Counted from the first letter of the stretch, positions 13,901 to 26,790 are shown. The stretch is DNA of 64,000 bases from Nomia melanderi (GCF_051020985.1 NC_135010.1:11034001-11098000), one strand, 5' to 3'. Notes: generated from the sequence alone by a model not told the origin. Program-made: numbers and translations.

Positions 13901-14074
13901 CAAGCGGTAATGCCCTCTATAAAGATGATCTATGAGCGCAAGTGGGGAGCTCGAATCTCTCTTCGTCGCGCGCCGAGCGATTCGGGGTCTAATTAAGGGG
14001 TTGAACGGAGTAATGAGGAGTTTTCCGGAGCGTTGGGAATAGTCGTGCGGGATCGAATTGATTGTTCTACCGCG
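10921..14074. other. No supported gene; contains one duplicated segment
   Basis: No exon was recognised. Between 13.1 and 13.7 kb there is a frame of about 190 codons on the plus strand, but it reads as Arg/Ser/Pro/Leu-rich sequence through a pyrimidine-rich region and has no domain. The one structured feature is the duplication at 12.93/13.11 kb. Confidence 0.45.
12926..13178. repeat. Imperfect direct duplication, about 180-bp spacing
   Basis: Segment 12926-12989 and segment 13107-13178 share GAAGACAACC, then TTAATCTTCCC, then GTTATCGTCGATCCGCGT, then GATGC, then GACG. The order and spacing are the same apart from small indels. The copies are offset by about 180 bp, which suggests an old tandem duplication of non-coding DNA. 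Confidence 0.7.
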
Positions 14075-14305
14075 TTAACCCTTTGAACTCTGTGGGCTCC
14101 AATATTACACCAGTTATAATAAATATTTTAATGAATCTTTAAAAAACTACCCTAAAATTATTAGATCTTTCGCACATCCAAATTTTGTACTAAGGAAAAT
14201 AAAAGATAGAAGAAATGTTATATTTCTCATTTTTGCTAGGAATACTTTAAAAATTAGTTGCAGTTGCTGATAGATCACAAAACAACCTGGAGTGCTAAGG
14301 GTTAA
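14075..14305. mobile_element. TTAA-bounded miniature element, family 2, copy A
   Basis: The element lies between TTAACCCTTTGAACTCTG and GGAGTGCTAAGGGTTAA. Its reverse complement matches the elements at 20.5 and 57.8 kb. Shared boxes, read in the other orientation, are CCAGATGG or its decayed form, AATTTTTATGATAT, AAATTTGGAT, TTTTAGGGTAG and GCAATATTG. Length is 231 bp with no coding capacity. The terminal CCCTT/AAGGG inside TTAA again suggests a piggyBac-type non-autonomous element. Confidence 0.85.
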
Positions 14306-16196
14306 ATTTGATATGCAGATAATAGGTTCGTGGTGGTTTTTCTAGTTAGAGAATTTTACTAGTATTATTTTATATCAAGCGTAATAGTTGCTATCGTCTC
14401 TATCGCGAGAGAATATAAATCGAAAGAAAAATTCCTTCAACTTCTAAATGAAGTACCAGAAGTTTCTGTCTGTGGCCCAACAAAGATTAATCAACAAAGA
14501 TCCAAGAGACGCTGAAAGAAACCGCAAACTCGATCCGAATCCAGTGGTGATCCAGGAAAGCACGCGAGATTATGCGGAGCGATACCGGAATCTCGAGTTC
14601 GGCACCGGTATCCCGCGCCACGATAGCGTTAAAGTTTCGAAAAACCGTAGCCAGCAGATTTGTCGTTTATCGAGTTTCCGCGTCCTCTTGTCTCGCAGCC
14701 GCGCGCGCGAAACTTTCGATTCAATTCCCCCCGCCCCGCCGCCGCCGCCGCGCGCCCCTATCGGGCAAGCTCGGAATATCGATTTCCTATCGGCGGGGGA
14801 GGGAACTTCGGAAAATACCGTCGTCTGTATGTACACAAGAAATCCCTCCGATTTAAGATTTCGCAAACAAAGAACGCCGCGGCTGCGTTCTGTAAACCGG
14901 CGTCCGTCGAATATATTTCTACGGAAAATTCGAAAACTTTGTTGCGCCGGCCGAGCTGGAGCCCGAGCGTCTCGCCGGCGCGCGAAGAACAATATCGACT
15001 CGATCGGGCGACCGAGTATTCCCCCTTATACGTCCACGTGCCGGGAGATTCGATCGGATCCCCGGGAATATTAAAAACCATTTCGCGTCCGGAACTGCGC
15101 TTCCTTCCGGGCCGGGTCCACGCGTCTTTCGGACCGACACGCGACCGAATGTTATCATCCGCCGAGTTCGAACGGGCAAACCGTCGAATCAGAATTCAAA
15201 TCTGGATTCCAGCTGGGAACTGATTGCCCCATCGGATGCTAACCGTTCGATTCTACCGCGGAACTTCGAAATTTCGAGAGGAACGGCGGTTCCGGCTTGC
15301 CGAGATTATTCCCGCGACTGGTTATTAGACTGCGGCTACCGTTATAGGGTCGCGGAGATTTTAAATAGAAACTTTTACGGTTAAAAGCGGGATCGAGTTT
15401 CATTTGGGAAGTTTGTACAGAGACGAATGTGGAGTAAGAGAAGGAACAACAAAAATAAATATTCGATGGATAATGGATGTGCGCTTGTCTCTGTGGAATC
15501 GTTTCCATGAATTTGATATCGAGTTCATATAAAATCGGAGGAAGTGTACAGCTAACGAGGTGAAGTTAATAAAAGGATAGATGGAAAATTGAAGAGGATG
15601 AATGGGGAAAAGGATGAAATACAACGTTCAGCGTTGGAAGGAACGTGAACTACGATTTTCAGCGGCAATCGAGTTTCCACGTGTCGAATCGGTTACGATC
15701 GACAGGATAGAATCGAGATCGCGTCGCGGCGTTACTCCGGGAAATCTCCGGAGTGCGCTTAAATAATCGAGCGTGGCGCGCTGCTCGATCGTGCCCGGTC
15801 GATCGAGACCCCGTTCGGACCGGATAGGATTTGCACGCGTCGACTTTCACCGTGGATTACGGGGAACTCGGCGAGTCGCGGGAAGAAGGGCGCGAGGTGG
15901 ACCGACGCCTTGGGAATTCGCGAGGCGTCGATCGCGTTAGAAGTTTCAACTCTTGCGTTCTCCCGCGGGAGAAGACCTCACGGCCGGTCGAACGTCGACA
16001 CCGGTCGTTGAAACTGAGAAATTACGGATCGGGACCAGGCAATCGGAGACGCCCGACTGAACAGCGAGGCGATCGCCGACGATTTTCATAAGGTTTTAGA
16101 GCGCATCAATTTTTACAGTTGGATTGACACGTTCGCGGCATTTGTTTCGGTGGAAATTTTCATTTTCGATAGAAATTTTCATGTTCCAGTATTTGA
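14306..16196. other. No supported gene; intergenic or intronic DNA
   Basis: Several frames of 80-210 codons overlap on both strands between 14.45 and 15.2 kb. Their translations are Arg/Ser/Pro-rich, contradict each other and show no motif, so I treat them as chance frames in GC-rich DNA. Nothing else was recognised. Confidence 0.45.
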
Positions 16197-16445
16197 TTAA
16201 CACTATTCCTACCGCGACCAGTCAAATGACTGATTTTTAAATTTCGATTAGAATTTCCTATGGACAACGTAATCGAATCGCCTTTATACTTCATGACTTT
16301 TCCTAAAATATATGTATAAAATATTTTTCGATATTCACTCCTTTTTTTATTGTTTATTTTCTGAGAAAAATTTGTAGTCTTACCTACCACGTCCGGTCAT
16401 TTGACCGGTAGAACGATTTATATCTTTTTGTAATAGTGTTCTGTC
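16197..16445. mobile_element. piggyBac-like terminal region with subterminal palindromes
   Basis: The left edge is TTAACACTATTCCTACC followed by a small palindrome CAGTCAAATGACTG. About 190 bp later come the near-mirror palindrome CCGGTCATTTGACCGG, GGTAG, and AATAGTGTT, which is the reverse complement of the left AACACTATT. TTAA plus mirrored ends and subterminal palindromes fit a terminal block of a piggyBac-like element, or a small derivative of one. It sits just left of the transposase remnant in the same strand orientation. Confidence 0.6.
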
Positions 16446-16499
16446 AAAAACTCAATTTCGAAACTATAAAGTTGTTACTATAAAATCGGTAAAATCTAA

Positions 16500-16974
16500 A
16501 TGTCGGGGATGGCCTTTACAGGTATTTTTCAATATCCTAGATTTTGCTGGGATAAATGCATGGATTTTATATAAAGAATCCACGGAAGAAGAAATTTCAA
16601 GGCAGGAATTTTTATTTCAATTGGTAGAAGAACTTTCCGTTGAATATCAAAAAGAACTAGAGTTAGGCAAAGAAAATCAAGCAACACCCGTCACAAATAA
16701 AAGTACAGGTCCACGCGAACGGAAACCATGCCAAATAAGATATTGCAGAAACAATAAGACTAACAAAATCTGTCTAAAATGTAAACAGTACGTGTGTGGG
16801 AAATGTACAATCGACAAACCTATTTGTAAAAAATGCGGTGAAAACGAACAAAATGTAAATTATATACTTCTAAATAAAAGAAACTATATTTGTATACTGT
16901 CAGATTGGCTATTATCTTCATTCTATATTAAAAAATATAAGTTGTACTATATTAGACATACATTACGATTTTGA
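16500..16974 (+). pseudogene. piggyBac-like transposase, C-terminal fragment
   Basis: From about 16513 the plus strand reads GWPLQVFFNILDFAGINAWI, the motif seen near the end of the DDE domain of piggyBac-like transposases. It continues through LYKESTEEEISRQEFLF and a Glu-rich helix. After about 60 residues comes a Cys-rich zinc-binding tail with spacing CQIRYC, CLKC, CGKC, CKKC (16727-16845), as in the C-terminal Cys-rich domain of PGBD/piggyBac proteins. The first two-thirds of the protein, with the catalytic Asp residues, are absent. After the Cys-rich tail the frame runs on for some 40 codons of AT-rich sequence. It is a 5'-truncated relic, probably inactive. Confidence 0.8.
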
Positions 16975-19900
16975 AAGGTAAAGGCGAAGATTTAATTTTC
17001 TGTATGTTAGATTTGAAATGAGTGTTAGAAACATATGACGTTTGTTATCAAGGTGTTATCTGAACATTATTACTGATGCGGTTCTAGTTAAGTAAATTAA
17101 TCTTGAGATAACTAAGAAATTATTCGAAGAACATATTTATCGAATATTTATCTTCGAATCGGATTCTATACAAGTTTTATCGAAAGAACTGTTCTGATTC
17201 GGCGATGTGTCTGTAATTGTCAGTCATATATCTCTTTATAAAGCTATTAAACACGCAAGACAGTTAATTCAAATAAATGCGCAGAAAGTTAGGAAATAAA
17301 CTTCCAGAATTGATTTATGAATCCTCACGGATATGCAAAGAGGAGGATCCGACGCGAGACAAGGGAAAAATTCGAGAGTATTAAGGCAGACAGCGAGTTA
17401 AATGTTAGGCGACGTGACTCGGTGTTTCACGCAGACATTTGCAATCGAGAGCTCGCCTCGATTCCACGAGGAAGCAATTTCACCGCGGAGAGAGGGAGCC
17501 GGAGAGATGAGGAAGCAACGAAAGTAGAAAATCGCTACGGGCCGGACAGATTGCCACGGGCAAGAGAACCCAATGCGCGACAGTGATCCCGCTTTAAGCT
17601 CCGATACAATTCCCCGTGTAGTTCACAGATGCCGCGGGGAATCTTCGGCGATTCCGTACGGACGCGCACGATTTTTCGTCGATGAACATCGGTGCATTAG
17701 GATTCGCAATCAGTCGTTACCGGTGAACTGCGAATATTCATGGATTTCCCAGGTTTTTCGGGGCAAATCCCCGAAAATTTCCATCGGAATTTATTTCCCT
17801 CATAACGAATTTCATACGTCGTTCAATAATCCGCAAAAATAAATGCAATGCATTTGAACCGCGTTTATCACGAATAATTTCTGCAATTATCATCGATGTA
17901 CCGTTAATGGGGAGTACGGAACTCGCCGAGAATTACAAATTTAAAGGCGGAGTGTGCTTGCGAAAGGCTAGAGAAACTGGTATTTAGGAGGAACTCATTT
18001 CCACCGTGTAACGTTCGACAGTTCGGAACGCGGCGGACGGAAAATGAGTACGTTGGATTTTTCGACAGGGGAACACGGCGCTGGCACAATGCAGGAGACA
18101 GAGAGCCGAGCCGGCTAATAGGTAACAAAGAGGAAGCGCTGTTACAACAAACAGTATCGCATCGATGGGAAAAGAGCCGGTGATGAATTGCAGTGGATAA
18201 TGGGATTAAGGCAGATGGCGTCCATTAAGCAATGTGGTTTTAGTCTAATATGATTTCCATGTTCATCCCGGGGCCGGCCGTTTTGGCATTGGAGCAGATT
18301 GCCGCGTACTGGCCACTACTTGTCCACGATAATATGATTTATCTCGTCGAGTGTCTCGTGTGCCCCCGGTGAGCGGACCGAACGATAAATATCGACAAGC
18401 GCTCGATTGAATAAATCATCGTCGATAGCGCGGGACGCTCGGCCGGAGGCTTTCCAAAAATTTCCACTTTCGGAACGGAAGGGTGAGCTCGACGATTTAT
18501 TCGACGGGATTCTTTCCGATACATTTTACAGAAATTACGCGGATCGACGGAGATCAAAGAGTTTTCATTGTAATCGCGTGTAGAGATTCCCATTAATTAC
18601 GGAACAATGGTTCATCCTTGAAATACATTTACTTCTACGACGAGTAATTCCCCTTTTCATTCGGAAATTATTACTAATAAAATCGAATTACTTCTACGAG
18701 TAATTCCCCCTTTCATTAAGAAATTATTACCAATAAAATGAATTTACTTCCAGGATGAATACGTAATTTCTCCTTTCATTAAGGGATTGTTACGAGTAAA
18801 GCAAGATGAATAATTATAAAAATCAAGGGATTAAGGGATTAATGAGAACTCTGATTAAAGGTTGGGTAAACGTTTTCGCTGGATGGAAGTTGGAATATTG
18901 AAATCGCTTGGTCCAGACGTGTGTCAGGAATATTATATTAATGGTGTGTAATGCTCGAACGTGGTTCGAACGTAATTAAACATTCGAATGCGGTGGGACG
19001 CGTCGCGACGAGTTCGGACGGCCGAAGTTCCGATGCCGGGGCCGATAATCGGATACCGATCTCGGGTTATTTATTTAAATCGCGGTGAAATCGCCGCGGC
19101 GGGCTCGCGCCGCGCCCGAGATCAGGCGGCGGGGGAACGCGACGTACTTAGGAGCGTATTATGCTGCCTCGAGGCAATCCAGGTCACTTCCGTCGAAATC
19201 TCGTTACCCATTTCCAACTGAGAAATTTAATCAGACCCGCTGGCAGAAACTAGACGGGCAACGTCGACTCAATCAACGTTCTCTTTGGGACGAATAATTC
19301 CTGCTAATCAATTTTGTTTCGAACTCGCGAGCAGATTCCGACCGACAAAGTGTCCCGGCCGTTCCACAACCGTAAATACTATTCGATGCCGTCATTGTGC
19401 GCTCGACCTACCCCCAACCCTTTCCTTCTCCGCCCTTAGACCTTCGAATACCATCGATACACGCGTGTGATCAGAAAAACAAGCTCAAATTGATCTATAA
19501 ACATAAATCTGTAGTATACAGTCGAATAATCTGACATTTTCGGAATGTTTTGGATTGCGGGTTGGAACGTATAAAATGTCAATACTGTCAATGATTGATA
19601 AATAGAACGTTGAACTGCGATACGTTGAGATAACCGATGTGTAATTTAGAATATTCAGCCTGATAACCGTAGATACTTAGAAAAATGTAATTATGTTTAT
19701 ACTATTATTTGTGAATGAATCATGTGATTATTTTGAAGTGTATCTTAGTAAGTAACCAAATTCTATGCATTCGCTATTGCGTGTAGCTTCATGTTATTTT
19801 TACTTTTGCTCCGATTATACAGAACAATTGCTCGTTGATCGTAATTGAGGGGGTTAAACCTGTTTTCAAACCGATGCGCCTGACAAGTGACATTATCCGA

Positions 19901-20526
19901 GACAAAAGGCAGCACCGGGAATGAATTTTCTCGTTAAAAAATTTCGAACAACGTTCCGTGCACCCTGCCTATCGAAACAGCGGATCCGATAGAGGGGTTT
20001 GGGATCGGTGACGTCCAGGGCGGGGGGGGGGGCAGGGTTGGAGGAGAACGATTCGACGACACCGGTGACGAAACGAATTTCAATTGGCTTTTGGCGGAAT
20101 CGAAACGGGCCGGTCACAGTTGCGGCGCCATGAGTAATGGCGGTTTGATTTAAACTTTCTCGATAAATGAAATTTCTGTCTGCGCGCTGGTGGCGACGAT
20201 TGATGAGCCGCGTTCCGGACTCTGGGCACCGCCTTCATTACGAACGATTGTTTATTTGCGATAATTGTCATCTATCAACGTTACGAACACCCCTGGTTCG
20301 ATCTGGCAGCCGAATGTTCCAATAAAAATCGGCTGAAAGGAGGAAAAGACGAATCGATGCGTTGTCTCGTGATTACTTTCATCGGGATTAATGGAATTCT
20401 TGGGGACAGCGTTATTGAGTCAACAGAGGTTAAAGAAAACAATGAAGTGAACCTTCAATATTGTGCGAGTAAACAAATAACCAGAAAATAAAGAAAATAC
20501 ACCTGTATCATTCGAAACATTTGTTA
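16975..20526. other. No supported gene; AT-rich then CpG-rich DNA
   Basis: Immediately right of the transposase relic the DNA is AT-rich to about 17.3 kb; I could not find the distal inverted repeat of the element. The remainder is CpG-rich with short chance frames. The tandem repeat at 18.6 kb is listed separately. A run of ten G residues lies near 20,022. Confidence 0.45.
18627..18805. repeat. Three-copy tandem repeat, about 55-60 bp unit
   Basis: Three adjacent units start near 18627, 18686 and 18741. Each contains TTTACTTC or TTACTTCTACGA, then GTAATTCCCC or GTAATTTCTCC, then TTTCATT, then an AAATTATTAC or GATTGTTACGA box and AATAAAAT. Copies differ by small indels. No coding potential. 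Confidence 0.75.
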
Positions 20527-20763
20527 TTAACCCTTAGCACTCCAGATGGCTTTGTAATTTATCAGCAACTGCTAATTTTTATGATATCTCTAGTGAAAAT
20601 GAAAAATGCTGTAACATTTCTTTTACCTTTTATTTTCCTTCTCAGTACAAAATTTGGATGTATGGAAAATCTAATCATTTTAGGGTAGATTCTTTAAGAT
20701 TCATTAAAATATTTGATATTGTAACTGGTGCAATATTGTAGCCTGCAGAGCTCAAAGGGTTAA
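20527..20763. mobile_element. TTAA-bounded miniature element, family 2, copy B
   Basis: It begins TTAACCCTTAGCACTCCAG and ends GAGCTCAAAGGGTTAA. It runs in the opposite orientation to copy A and aligns over its length with the copy at 57.85 kb, for example AATTTTTATGATATCTCTAG, GAAAATGAAAAAT, TTCTCAGTA and GGAAAATCTAAT. At 237 bp with both TTAA ends and terminal CCCTT/AAGGG intact, it is the best-preserved member here. Confidence 0.88.
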
Positions 20764-23700
20764 TATCTTGCACGACCACTGTCGCCAATACATTCGACCT
20801 TTCTTCAGAATGAAATTACACAATTACTGAATAATGTTCAGCGTGTTGAATAAATTTAATTTGCTTTAATATAATATCATTTCCCATACAAATGTTCTCC
20901 CACTATTCAGCTTTACAGTTACTAATCTCAGCTGCACAATTCCCTGCTCGCAATGTTTCCATTATTCCGTTCAACCGCTGTATCTGTGTTTCTGGAGCAA
21001 CTTGTAATTAATTCATTTTTGCATTCGGCCAGCGCGAGGCTGGGAAGTTCCCGAAAACGCGCCTTCTCAGTGGGTACCCTCTCTCTGTTTCCCCTAAAAA
21101 CACCGGACCCTGTTTAGACAGCATTCAACTCGGTCTCGAAACCATCAACCGACCCGCTCCCATTCAAACTTTCGCGCCGGCTAAGTAAACACTCGGAAAT
21201 TCCGGCGTTCCCGGCGATATATTTATCCATTCATATATTCATTAGCAACGGCTTCGAGCCACCGCCGGGTTCCCTTTTCCATTCGCGCATGAAACTGGGC
21301 CAAAGTGTCGCGGAACGACGGGAACTTAGGCACCCGCCCGTTGGTATTGACAGTCGCCGCGCGACATTTAAAGGCGGACGGGACGCGAAACAGCGCGCGT
21401 TCTAATCGGGGCTGCGGAAAACTCGACGTCATAAAAATTATCGCGAGAGCCGCGCTCCCTCGGGGAAAGGGCTCGAGGGGAAGTCGGCCCGCGCGTTCCC
21501 GTCTTTCAAAGTAACCGTTGTCCATTGAAACAGCGCGAGATTGGAACCTGCAGAGCCAGTTACGCGCGATATTAAAAAGTAATTGAACTAAAACAAACGC
21601 TGGAGGTCCGCAATATATTCGCGATACAACGTCAAGCGACTCGTGCGTCGTTTCATCGTTCCATTAACGTAACATAAATTACAAATCAAAGGACGGCTCG
21701 CGTTTCTGATTTTCATTTCTCTTCCATGCGCGGCTGCTAAATATTACGGAACACCCAATGGAAGCAATTAGGCTGTCGCTTTAAAAACAATACCGAATTC
21801 GATGAAGCCACGATTCGCCTCCATTTATGTTTCACGAACCATCGAAAATTTCATGCGACGGGTTAAGCGCGAGTTCACCTTGAAATCGACGTTCGACGGA
21901 GCACCGAGCGAAGTTACCCGACAATTATTTATGAAACGTGTACACAGGGTAATCGGTTTATCGAGGATCACGAGCTCCATCCGGATTTGAAGCGCGCCGC
22001 TCTTCAAGAAACGACGCGGAGAGAAGAAGGGGGAAAAAATAATTCGCGGAGGTCGCCGCCGGGACACGGGGTAGTTTGCAATTCATTCCGGCCGGGGCGG
22101 GGGAGGATAGGTGCGCGGATGCTGCACGCGAATCCCGGTCGGCACAAAAGGGAATGGGTAATGATGCACTTAAAGGGCCGCACGATTCAAAGAGAGACTA
22201 AATATCCTGCGAGCACGCACGAGTAATAAATACAGAGAATGACAAACTAGTCGCGGAGCCGCATTTTTAATGGCGGCCGATGCGGGCGAGGACTCGCGCG
22301 GAAATTCACAAGCCGCCCTCCTCCGCGCTTTAACGAGAGATCGGCCAATTTCCAAAGGTCGGATAATTAACCGGCCGTTCCACTTCCACGTGTATCGGAT
22401 CTGCGGCGTTTTTAATTTCACGCGAATCGCGTTCGTCTCGCTGGTATACACTTTTTTCCCCATTTTATTTTTACCCTGCGAACGAGAGGGACTCGCACAC
22501 TCGGCTTGCCATTTTCCGTGACGCTTAAATTCCCCCGTAATACTATGTCCGCGAGAATGGTCCGTAACGAAATCATCTTTCATCGCCGTTTAATATGCAT
22601 GCAGAGTGTATTCAAAGCGGAAACAAGGCGCTGCGACAGGATAATTTTAATATTGTAATCGAACTTGCTTCTCGATATTCGAGAGTAGAACTGTGTCGGA
22701 TGAATGATGTCGCGTCGTCGAGCTCGTTATCGAGAGGAAGTTTTAGGTTTGAACGAGATTTATTAGAAACGTAGCTGACGAGGAAGTCGAAGCAGAAGCT
22801 CGTCTTACGCGGGAGTGAGAAGTATTCGGTGTAAAATATCGTCCGGTCGACGGAGATTCATCCCGCGCGCGTACTCCATTGTTAATCGTTTTTCCAAATA
22901 AGCTGGCCTAAAGAGAGGCGCGAGCTCGACGAGCGACGTGTAACTAAATTTCAGCGGGGCGACGTGTTAATCACAGTTACGCGGGAAAGATAAAAAAGAG
23001 TGACACTGTCCGGTATCGAGCGAGCAATACAGCGTGAAAACGCAGTGGTAGTCGACACGCGTTTCGGTTTTCAAAGAGGCGAAGGCTTCACAGTTTCGAT
23101 TCAGCGAGTATCATTGCTGCAACCTGCAACTCTCGCCGAAAGGCCGGCAGCTAATTAAATCATGTTGCAGCCACGCCCCCTCCCCCGCGGCCGACGGATG
23201 AAAAACGATCGTTTAAACTTCCCCGATAGTTTCAGGTATTCCCGGAGGTATCCGCTGGAGAGTTGAGACTTAATACGCGGCGCATCGGGGCGAACTTTTT
23301 AATTGTGCCGCACAAAGGAGCGTATAATAAAGTGAACGCGAGAAATTCATCGTCGAAGAGCGCGGAGCGACTTGTGTTTCGGAACGAACTGGGTGGTTTA
23401 AGAAGAATGAGCGAGCAGATTGAGACAGGCGATTGTAAGTTAAAGATCGGGCTATTAATAAGGGAAATAAATAGGCGGACAAATAAGATAAAGCTGATGA
23501 AAGAGTGCGGATGTCAGAGAATGCTATGCGAATACGATAAAAAAAGGGGGTTGTGTGAAGGGTTGAGAACTTTCTCATTTTTTGATACAAAAAAGAGAAT
23601 ATAACAGGGTTCAAATGATTAGGTGTTTAATTATTAAAAGATGTTTTTTAGAATCTTTTTAGCAAATGGATGTAAGTACAGAGCGATTAGAATTATTTTA

Positions 23701-24297
23701 TGAGGAAATTAGTGGTAATAATGGCACGTGCATCCGAATATAGAGTCACGTGCTGCCATCTGACGTCAGGATTGAAGAATCACCGATACAAGATTTGTCA
23801 AGGCGTTAGGGGTAGTATTCTTCGGTAATAATTCACTCGATAAAACAAACCTTGTGAACCGAAATGTGTGCTGAAACGCGTAGTTTGTTATACAGAGGAA
23901 ATATCGATTAATATGCACGACCGTTGCACAGCGAATTATTCATGAATCGAGAGTACAGTCAGTGAAACAATATAAAGGGATTCTTTAAAAGAAGGGACTA
24001 ATAAAGTGGGAAACCCCGTAGGACTCAGTCAATAACTCCACCCTTATCAATTCACTTTCTCCAGAACCTCGATAACTTTCATTCGAATAATCCATTTCTA
24101 CTTAATGAAAACATATCGAAAACATAACTGCACTTTCATCAAATCATGCAATTGGGGATGCCATATTTCGTACGCGTGATATTTCATATTTCATTTTCGA
24201 AGAACGATATTAATATTTATAAAGAGTTATTTCACATAGGCGAGATTGCGGCAGAAAATTATAAAAAAATAACAGAAGACAACAATGTATCACTTAC
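20764..24297. other. No supported gene; intergenic or intronic DNA
   Basis: No exon was recognised on either strand. Frames of 60-140 codons between 21.2 and 23.6 kb overlap on opposite strands and lack motifs. Nothing else seen. Confidence 0.45.
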
Positions 24298-24620
24298 CCT
24301 TTCGATGTGACAGCGAAACCGGTGGGCCCTGTGGGGGTGAAAAAAGGGTTCTCGAGTTCTCACTTGGACACAACACACGAGCACACCTCACCCGCACACA
24401 TCGTACACGGGGACCGTCCTACCATCGGGAATACGCAACGGAACGCGTTGACACTGGCCACGTAAACAACACACGGAACCGGTGAATTCGAGAAGGTCGA
24501 GAGCGTTTTCGATACGGCGGAGTCGCGTGCGCCATGGCGGTTCGGAACAGCTGTTCGCCGAAGGGTGGCTCGTTATCAGGGATGGTAGGGGTTGTTTCGA
24601 AAACACCCCCCGCCATCTAG
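24298..24620 (-). promoter_or_regulatory. Candidate first exon with strong 5' splice site (minus strand)
   Basis: On the minus strand the sequence ends CGAAAGG and is followed by GTAAGTGATAC, a near-consensus 5' splice site at 24,298/24,297. Upstream is a GC-rich segment with GTGTG/ACAC-rich sequence typical of insect 5' leaders. No downstream minus-strand coding exon was identified in 1-24 kb, so this could be the non-coding first exon of a gene extending left, or a chance donor. The short minus-strand frames here show no recognisable domain. Confidence 0.25.
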
Positions 24621-26740
24621 CGGGAACCCTCGCGAACGTTAGCCGGGGATGTCGGATCCTTCGAGGACAAAGCCGAAACCTGCGATATCACAATTTTATT
24701 GATGCCTAAAATGTTACGACCACGGGGTTAAATGACATTGCAATTTTATAGGATTTTACGTCTCGACAATGATGCTTACTGAATATATTACTGACATAAA
24801 ATATTTACTGAGCAGTTTTGGTTCATAAGAAAGTAATAATTCGTAGCTAGGATGCTGTATTAATAACAGTGTGATCTTTGGAAAAATTACTTGATCCATT
24901 GCAAATATTGTATGACACGAGATAATATGGAGTATTCTCAAGATGTATTATATCTTGGTAACTCGGTAGATCCTGTTGTAAATGAACGAACGGTGAAATA
25001 AAAGAATGGAGAGTCCTAATTGTAGCCGTTATTGCGCAACATCCTGTGGCAGGGAGAGTAATTGAACTTCTGCGATTCTAACGCGTGACAATGTAAGTAA
25101 GTTGCTCAACGACGAAGGTCGAGTCATCTATCAAACGTATCCTTGCATATTATCACGCGCAATCGACGTAATTATTTATTCGTGGGAGAGCGTCCCATGT
25201 GCGTATTGGAAAATAAGTGTTAGAAGAGATGCTCGAAGTTCTGCATAAATCATCATCCGCCGGGACAAGCAGAAAATACCAAAGGGGAGATCGGAGATAT
25301 TAAAAATGGCGACTCTAATGTATCCAGGCGTGTAAACAAAACAAATTAGAGAACGGCTATAGCTCGCGGCCACGTGTAGCGCCTCTATTGTTCCCACACG
25401 ACGATTAACGTAAAGATTTATACCGTTCCAGAAAATCAATAACGAAATAACAACGATGCGGTCGTCGGATCTGCAATTGCAATGCATCCGTCATGTTTAT
25501 GCGAATGTTTGCTCCGAGATTTGTTTCTTATGCAAGACAATGCACCGCGCATTCCGTTCTGCATCTTCTCCGATATAGTGTCACATTACAATTAGATCTG
25601 TTGCGCATCGGACGGCATCAATCTCAATTAAAAATTCTTTGATCCCTCTGTCCCTCGTTTCTTTAACGAAGAAACTCTTTAATGAATTCCTGGGTGCTTT
25701 ATCTGATTCGACGCATCTTTTTTAAATATATTCTTCTTCCTTCGTCGATTCATTCGCGTTTCGTGTTTTCTGCTCCGAATGTCAAAGAAATTTCGCTTAA
25801 AGTGCGGGGAGGACGTCAAGGTAGCTACGCTACTGCAACTACACACTCTCATTCACTGAGGCGGCGTATTTACCCGTGCACAGGCCGAGTGTACGTGCAT
25901 ACACACGATCGTACACATTCACCAGTACATGAATGCGCGACCTTGTGTGCGCAACAGGCGTCAGGATCCAAGCAGAGTCCATAAAGATTGTGCGATGAAG
26001 TGTACAAGTGGTGCCTCTACTTTAGTAGGAATAGCCAGTTTTTGCGACAGTGGCGTAATTATTCGCGAGGAACCCCATTTTTTCTCCTCCGCAAATGTTC
26101 CATTAGCTACTGGCACACGTGGATTTCGTCTACTGGGAAAACTTCGATGGAACTTTCATATTTAGCGCTCCTCTGCGAACGCGCCGCAGATTTCACAGTG
26201 CGATAAATTATTTGTTTCATTAATGGCACTCCTAATTATACGGCTGATTACCGTGCAATGAATGAAATCTTCGTAATTACGTGTTTACGAATATTCTTCG
26301 TTCAATGTTGCACTCATTATATATGATATTCACGGAGAAAATGCAAATTGCAGTTGCATACTTCAGTAAAAAATTAGAACACCTGCAATTGTATAAATAT
26401 TTTATTAATACTCCAATAGCAATTCGAATAGCAAATATATACAACCTCAACCTTCATCTCATCAAATCCAATTCTAATCAATCTCAAACCACCACCTGCA
26501 TCTCGCTCCAATACACTTTTCAACAAACTGTACCACAAAATAAAATCAAATTACTATTCCTCTTACTCCAATCTCACCGCTAGTCATCGATACCCACCAA
26601 CAAAAATAATAAAATTTCACGCGAAAGAATCTCGCTTCAACAACGAACGCGAACGCCGAAAACTGCATTCCATTTGCATTCCGAGCGCCCCGAAACGAGT
26701 CGCCCCCGGTGCATTCGGGCCTGGCGTGCAGTCGACACTC
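24621..26740. other. No supported gene; AT-richer intergenic DNA
   Basis: The sequence is AT-rich around 24.7-25.0 and 26.2-26.6 kb. No splice-bounded exon or domain was recognised on either strand. Confidence 0.45.
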
Positions 26741-26790
26741 TTATAAAGGGAACCCACGCGAGAGCGCGGGCCGCATACCACGGCAGCGCG
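26741..26790 (+). promoter_or_regulatory. Candidate TATA promoter, plus strand
   Basis: TTATAAAGGG at 26,741-26,750 is a good TATA box. It is followed by a GC-rich leader-like stretch without in-frame coding signal. It lies about 2.2 kb upstream of the C2-domain gene on the same strand. A convincing 3' splice site, TTTCTGTGTCCACAG, ends at 28,834, 125 bp before that gene's start codon. The pairing of promoter, untranslated exon and gene is inference. Confidence 0.3.

Noticed and set aside
14448..15223. Overlapping frames up to 208 codons on both strands
   Set aside because: They are mutually exclusive and Arg/Ser/Pro-biased, with no recognisable domain.
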